The notes under the pieces are model-generated. The model saw nothing but the letters and a program-made list of their open reading frames with translations, did not search any database and had not been told where the DNA came from. Both the position numbers and the translations under genes were made by a program. Shown here one piece after another: positions 59,002 through 64,000 of a stretch of DNA of 64,000 nt. The stretch comes from Apium graveolens. Its lineage: Eukaryota > Streptophyta > Magnoliopsida > Apiales > Apiaceae. Within the stretch, counting starts at the first letter, position 1, and the number at the start of each line of letters is the position of its first letter. The stretch is from the NCBI RefSeq assembly GCF_009905375.1, contig NC_133652.1:119433797-119497796 (forward strand). Reading direction: 5' to 3'.

Positions 59002-59476
59002 AAAAGGATGACAAGTTGCCACAAGGTAAGAGTAGACCATAAAGAAGTTAACATTGGGTCTGCAGCTAAAAAGGAATATGCAAATCAATCAATGAACACT
59101 GTTCTTTCTGAATCATCAAATTCTACTTCTACTAAATCTGTTAACAAGAAGAAAGTAACCAACATTGCTTGGGTAGCTAAACACACTTAATCCTCATTGT
59201 GTGCAGGGAAAAATGAAAAAAGTCATATGGATCATAGACAGTGGATGCTCAAGACATATGACAGGTGATAAGGCCCTGCTATCACAATTTGAGGAGATGG
59301 CTGACCTATTATTGACTTTTGGAGATAATAGCAAAGGTTTCATAATGGGGTATGGCAATTTAATTTTTGGAAATGTTGGCATTGAAGATGTATCACTGGT
59401 GGCTAGTTTAGAAGTGAATCTCCTGAGTGTCAGTCAATTCACAGATAAAGGATTTAATATTTTATTTGATAAATGA
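59002..59476 (+). pseudogene. Sirevirus E pol start and protease
   Basis: The frame continues from the left side of gypsy H (MTSCHKVRVDHKEVN), then a Ser/Thr/Asn-rich linker. After a frame change, the protease reads KVIWIIDSGCSRHMTGDKAL with active site DSGCS, then FGDNSKGFIMGYGNLIFGN and LEVNLLSVSQFTDKGFN. A TGA at 59474-59476 interrupts. This is the usual Sirevirus protease region just upstream of integrase. Confidence 0.85.
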
Positions 59477-60300
59477 AGTTGTTCAATATTCAGCAAAAAG
59501 ACTGGTGAAATTGCTTTTAAAGGAGTAAGAAAGGGAAACTTATTTATTGCGGACTTACACTCAGCAAATAAGGATGAAATATGCTGCTTCTATACCAAGG
59601 CATCTGTTGAGCAAAGCAAGCTATGACACAAAAAGCTCTCTCACCTGAATTACAAGACAATCAATACTCTGGTGAAAAAGGAGTTAGTGAGAGACATGCC
59701 AAACTTGGAGTTTACTCAAAATGAAGTCCATGAGGCTTGTCAAAAAGGCAAAATGAAGAGATCAAGCCCCAAGAGCAAAATTGTGAATTCTATAAGTGCA
59801 CCTTTGCAACTCATTCACATGGACATGTTTGGATCAGTTAATGTCTTATCTATTTCTAGAAAGAAACATGCACTTGTGATGGTGGATGACTACTCAAGGT
59901 ATACATGGATAGAGTTTATGCATTCTAAGGATGAAACTCCACACATCATAATTGAATACATCAAGAAAATTGAGAAGCAGGCTGAAGATTAGAATTGTGT
60001 AAAAAGATTGAGGAGTGACAATGACACAAATTCAGAAATGCAATTCTGCATGAATTCTGCAAGGATAAGAGCATTGTTCAAGAGTTCTTGCTGCAAGAAC
60101 ACCTCAGCAAAATGGTAGTTGAGAGGAAGAATAAAACGCTAGTAGAATCTTCCAGAATAATGCTGCTAGATGCCAAATTGCCAACAAGTTTTTGGAAAAA
60201 ATATGTCAATATTGCATGCTACACTTAAAAAAAGACATCTCATCAACAAAAATCTTGTTAAGTAAACCTACTCAATTTTATCAAAAAGGAAGCCTATTGT
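59477..60300 (+). pseudogene. Sirevirus E integrase
   Basis: In the protease frame after the stop: GVRKGNLFIADLHSANKDE, then HKKLSHLNYKTINTLVKKEL (pre-integrase; the Cys pair is altered to EACQKGKMKRSS). The core starts PLQLIHMDMFGSVNVLS with the first catalytic Asp and VMVDDYSRYTWIEFMHSKDE. A TAG at 59990 follows, and then RLRSDN with the second Asp near 60007. Later text is frame-shifted (QNGSxERKNKTLVESSRIML-like). Inactive. Confidence 0.82.
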
Positions 60301-60756
60301 AAAGCATCTGCATGTGTTTGGAAGCAAGTATTTTGTGTTAAAAGACAACTCTGAATATGTGGTAAAATTTGACTCCAAACTTTTTGAAGCAATTTTTCCG
60401 GGATATTCATTGGAAAGAACTACCTACAGAGTTTATGTGCTTGAACAAAAGAAGATTATGGAAAGCACAGATGTGATTTTGATGATGACAAGTGTCCAGG
60501 CTTGGAGTGCCTTGATGAAAGTGAAGCTGAAGCCCTTAAGTTTGAAAATTTGAACATCGATAGTAATTCGGAAGATGAAGGTGAAATCAACATAGACAAC
60601 ATAATGAATGAAGAGTCAACTGAGCAAGTGAATCATGATAATGGAAGCTCATTTCAAACACCTGAATTTGATAGTACAAAATCAGGGGGAGAAAGAGAAG
60701 AAAGTCCTGTAAGTCATTCCAATGGTGAAGGAAATGTAGAAACTTCAAGTCAATAA
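60301..60756 (+). pseudogene. Sirevirus E integrase C-terminus and linker
   Basis: Readable as LHVFGSKYFVLKDNSEYVV, FPGYSLERTTYRVYVLEQKK and IMESTDV, the copia integrase end. After a frame change an acidic linker follows (LNIDSNSEDEGEINIDNIMN) to a TAA at 60754-60756. Corresponds to A's 18408-18906 but with a different linker sequence. Confidence 0.8.
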
Positions 60757-61623
60757 AATCATACCAGAAAGTGGGATAGAAGTCACATTAGAGATGCAAT
60801 TATTGGTGATCCAAATGTTTGTGTGAGGACTTGGAGTGCAACTGCTAATGAATGTCTACATGCATGTTTTCTTTCACAAATTGAGCTAAAGAAAACTGAG
60901 GAAGCTCTACTTGATCCTGATTGAATATCAGTTATGCAAGAGGAGCTAAATCAGTTTGAAAGAAACAAAATTTGGAAATTGGTTCTTGCTCCAAAGAATA
61001 TAAGTATAATTGGATAAAAGTGGGTGTTCAGGAACAAGATTGATGAAAATGGAATTGTAACAAGAAACAAAGCGAGGTTGGTTGCAAAAGGTTACTCACA
61101 GGAGGAAATAATTGATTATGATGAAACTTTTGCTCCAGTTTTAAGACTTGAAGCAATAAGGATCTTTCTTGCATTTGATGCACACTCAAACTTCAAAGTG
61201 TATCAAATGGATGTAAAGAGTGCATTCCTTAATGGTGAGTTGGAAGAAGAAGTTTTTGTGCAACAGCCACCTGGCTTTGAAGATCCAGAATGTCCAAACT
61301 CTATATACAAACCACTCAAGGCTCTATATGGCGTAAAGCAAGCACCTAGGGCTTGGTATGATACACTTTCAGAATTTTTGCTTAAGTATGGATTCACTAG
61401 AGGAACAATTAACAAGACTCTCTTATACAAGCAGCATGGTGGTGATATGATCCTAGTTCAGATCTATGTGGATGATATCATTTTTAGTTCTACTAATGAA
61501 AAGTTATGTCAAAGTTTCTCAAAACTCATGCAGAGTGAATATGAAATGAGCATGATGGGAGAATTAAGTTACTTTCTCGGACTTCAAGTCAGTCAAAGAA
61601 GTGATGAAATTTTCATCAGCTAA
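60757..61623 (+). pseudogene. Sirevirus E reverse transcriptase
   Basis: In one frame with two stops near 60922 and 61015, then [78 protein letters not shown], the catalytic [14 protein letters not shown] (61464) and [20 protein letters not shown], to a TAA at 61621-61623. This stretch of 199 codons is the best-preserved RT core of the Sireviruses here. Confidence 0.9.
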
Positions 61624-62412
61624 ACTAAGTATGTTAAAGATTTATTGAAGAAATTTGAAATGGTTGATTGTTCACCTGCATCTACACCTATATCTATAGC
61701 TACAAAGTTGGATGAAGATAAAATAGGTAAAAGTGTAGACATTTCATGTTATAAAGGAATGATTGGATCTTTGTTGTATTTAATTTCTAGTAGACCAGAC
61801 ATTATATTTCCAACATGTCTGTGTGCAAGCTTTCAAGCCAATTCAAAAGAATCACATTTGATGCATGTGAAGAGAATTTTCAAATATTTGAAGGGAACTC
61901 CAAACTTGGGCTTATGGTATCCTAAGTGAACTGGTTTTGAAGCTGTTGGATACACAGATGCAGAGTTTGCTAGATGTAGGGTTGATAGAAAGAGCACTAG
62001 TGGAAGCTGTCAGTTTCTTGGATAAAGACTTGTATCGTGGTATAGCAAGAAACTAAAGTCCGTGTCAACTTCCACAGCTGAGGCTAAATACATAGTTGCT
62101 AGAAGTTGTTGTGCTCAAGTGCTTTGGATTAGAAATTAGCTAATGGACTATGGCCTAGTATTACATAAAATTCCAGTTATTAGTGACAATACTAGTGCTA
62201 TTTCTATTATGGCTAATCCAGGTAATCATTTGAGAACAAAGCATATTGATGTAAGATACCATTTTATTAGAGAACATGCTGCAAATGGTACCATTGAGCT
62301 TATTTTTGTTCCAACAGAAAAACAATTAGCTGACATTTTTATTAAACCTTTGGATGAAGCAACTTCCACTAGACTTGTTGGTAATATTGGAATGTTAAAT
62401 TATTCATCCTAA
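61624..62412 (+). pseudogene. Sirevirus E RNase H domain
   Basis: Same frame as RT: YKGMIGSLLYLISSRPDIIF, VKRIFKYLKGTPNLGLWYPK, a TGA at 61927-61929, then GYTDAEFARCRVDRKSTSGS, a TAA near 62023, STAEAKYIVARSCCAQVL, a TAG near 62138, and [57 protein letters not shown]. The pol end is at 62410-62412. Acidic active-site residues are present, and stops alone break the frame. Confidence 0.9.
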
Positions 62413-63305
62413 AGGCAAGAACTCAGTTAATGTGTAGCATCAGATTAATTTCTAATTAATCAAAATTAATTTGATTTAATTGGAAATTAACTGGAATATG
62501 AGTTATAAATATTTCATAATTTTCTGTATATTTATTTTCAAAATTCAAAATTTAGCTTGGGATTTTTCAAAATTCTAAGGAAACTGCTTAATTATTAATT
62601 AACATTTTCAGTATGTAAAATTAGCATAAGGCAGAATCAAAAGCAAACAACAGTATATAGAGAATTGAGTTCTCGATAAGTCTAATTGACTTGTTGACAA
62701 GTCATTTTGAGACTTCTCGATGGAGTTCTCGATAAGTCTTTTTCTAGACTTCTCGAATGACTTCTCGACAAGCTTCATTATGACTTCTCGATAAGTCATT
62801 GTAGAGATCTTGATAAGTCACTTTAAAACTTCTCGATGTAGTTCTCTACAAGTATAATTCTTAGACGTCTCGATAACTCTGAACAGGAATAATTTAACTC
62901 CATAAATTATTTCAATAAAATAATTTTGTTATAAAATCATTCTAATTTTATTTGTGATTTATTCAAATAAAAATTAAAAAATTCAGTCCATTTCAGGACA
63001 AACTGGGTATTTATTTGACATCTCGATAAGTCACTATCTAGTTCTCGATAAGAGTTGGGAAAGTGACATATCGATATGTATCTATTCTCACACGTGACTT
63101 CTCGATAAGCAAATCCCAAATGTTTATTTCTAATTCTCGACAAGTCACTTATCTTTTACTATAAATACCCATACATCTTGACATACACCTCTTTACGCCT
63201 TCGAGATCTCTAAGTGACCTAATTTCTGCAAATCCAAACCATTTTCTCTCATTTCAAACTCTTTCTCTCTAATTTTTCTTACCCACTCAAATTCAAACAC
63301 CTAAA
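62413..63305 (+). promoter_or_regulatory. Pol-ORF3 spacer of Sirevirus E with motif array
   Basis: No sustained frame. From 62665 to 63145 it holds about a dozen TTCTCGATAAGTC / TTCTCGACAAG motifs, the same motif as in the E LTR. Then come a TATA box (63160-63167), a pyrimidine-rich leader (63240-63300) and the ORF3 ATG (63306). The order motif array, TATA, leader, ATG suggests an internal promoter for ORF3; this is inference. Confidence 0.6.
63160..63167 (+). promoter_or_regulatory. TATA-like box upstream of ORF3 (E)
   Basis: TATAAATA, 146 bases before the ORF3 ATG; counterpart of 21975-21982 in element A. Confidence 0.5.
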
Positions 63306-64000
63306 ATGGCATCAATACAGTTAGACCTTTTATCCCAAAGGAGGGCACCAACTATCTTGCATTCACAGATGCTAACCAAGCTCCTGATAGCTTCAAGAGC
63401 TTTGTGAAGTTTCTCTCTGAAACATACTTTGCAGGTGCTATAACTTCTAATCCAATCCTGTATTTGGATGTTCTATGTAATTTCTGGAACACAACTGTGA
63501 TGCGGACAATAGTGTATGAGAACCAAACTATGACTATGGTGGTTAATTGCTCCATTCAAGGCCAACAAGTAGAGTTTTCTGAGAATGATGTCAATCTAAA
63601 TTTGGAATCCCTATGGACAATCTGGTGGAAGTTTCAACTCAAGATGAGCTAGCTGAGTTCATGGACTTCATCAACTACAGTTAAAGGATCAACTTGCTAA
63701 GCCTGAACAAGAAGTACTTGAGGAGTGAATGGTCCTTTATTTATGACTCAATTGTGAGGGCCTTCACCTACAGGAAGAAAGGGCATGATAACATTTCAAG
63801 TGTTATTCATAAGATGGTGTTCTCCATGGCTCATAACAGGCACTTTAGTGTAGGTCATTTAATAGTGGAGGAACTTAGCACCAGGCTCACAATACCTTTG
63901 ACATCAAGAGGTAATGAAATATTTCTTCCGAGATTTATAATGTCTGCTTCAAATCATAAAGTGCATGACATTCATTTACTTAATGTATAGATAGGACAAA
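63306..64000 (+). pseudogene. Sirevirus E ORF3, N-terminal part (runs off window)
   Basis: The ATG at 63306 (MASIQ) is followed by a one-base shift near 63320. The downstream frame reads PFIPKEGTNYLAFTDANQAP, VKFLSETYFAGAITSNPILY and FWNTTVMRTIVYENQTMTMV; a second shift occurs near 63600, and a stop near 63682. RSEWSFIYDSIVRAF and FLPRFIMSASN follow to 63990. The pattern EWSF-x-aromatic/D, AF, RF aligns with A's ORF3 around 22555-22765. A member of the same unknown family; no signal peptide or membrane segment seen in this part. Confidence 0.72.

Larger units (their letters stand above)
34711..64000 (+). mobile_element. Sirevirus E, split by gypsy H, 3' end outside window
   Basis: Its parts are a 5' LTR remnant (34711-35706), primer-binding site, gag, the gag-pol junction cut at 37943 by gypsy H, pol resuming at 59002 through RNase H (62412), a motif-rich spacer, and ORF3 running to the window end. 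Both flanks of gypsy H read in one frame (CIPCNMK left, MTSCHKV right), which proves they are one element. Stops and frameshifts are frequent. Confidence 0.88.

Overview
The window is a block of plant repetitive DNA made almost entirely of nested LTR retrotransposons. It is AT-rich, and no ordinary host gene, tRNA, rRNA or CRISPR array was found. Element types (Ty1/copia including Sirevirus-like, Ty3/gypsy chromovirus of Tekay type, and a solo LTR of Athila/Tat type) point to a eudicot with a large repeat-rich genome. An Apiaceae-like plant is my best guess from the look of the families; this is recollection, not proof.

Left part (1-11306): the 3' part of a gypsy LTR (1-2900) abuts an old, heavily broken Ty1/copia element, called F (2901-11306). 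A solo LTR (5940-7393) with a near-perfect 5-bp target duplication sits inside F's gag-protease region. Middle-left (11307-18407): a scrambled zone. It holds a truncated Sirevirus LTR fused directly to a 0.5-kb pol fragment. This meets a minus-strand Sirevirus, G (long gag plus 5' LTR), head-on, followed by a 5'-truncated gypsy LTR. Centre (18408-34710): the 3' part of Sirevirus A: reverse transcriptase, RNase H, a spacer, a very long third ORF (ORF3) and the 3' LTR. Copia element B (22974-30941, 5-bp duplication CAACC) has split ORF3.

Right part (34711-64000): Sirevirus E (5' LTR remnant, gag, pol, spacer, start of ORF3) is split in the gag-pol region by a 21-kb minus-strand gypsy chromovirus, H (37944-59001). 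H is itself split between gag and protease by copia element C (44812-53120, 5-bp duplication ATAGC). B and C are the same long-LTR copia family but carry different large internal deletions.

How the parts relate: all elements show stops, frameshifts or deletions, and none looks autonomous as it stands. The most interesting signals are short oligomer motifs private to each Sirevirus. In A and E they occur both in the LTR promoter region and in the pol-ORF3 spacer upstream of a TATA-like box; in G they occur in the LTR and inside a gag linker. Others are a conserved ORF3 family without obvious envelope features, an extra proline-rich/coiled-coil ORF in the leader of gypsy H, and a tandem hairpin array in the leader of copia B.
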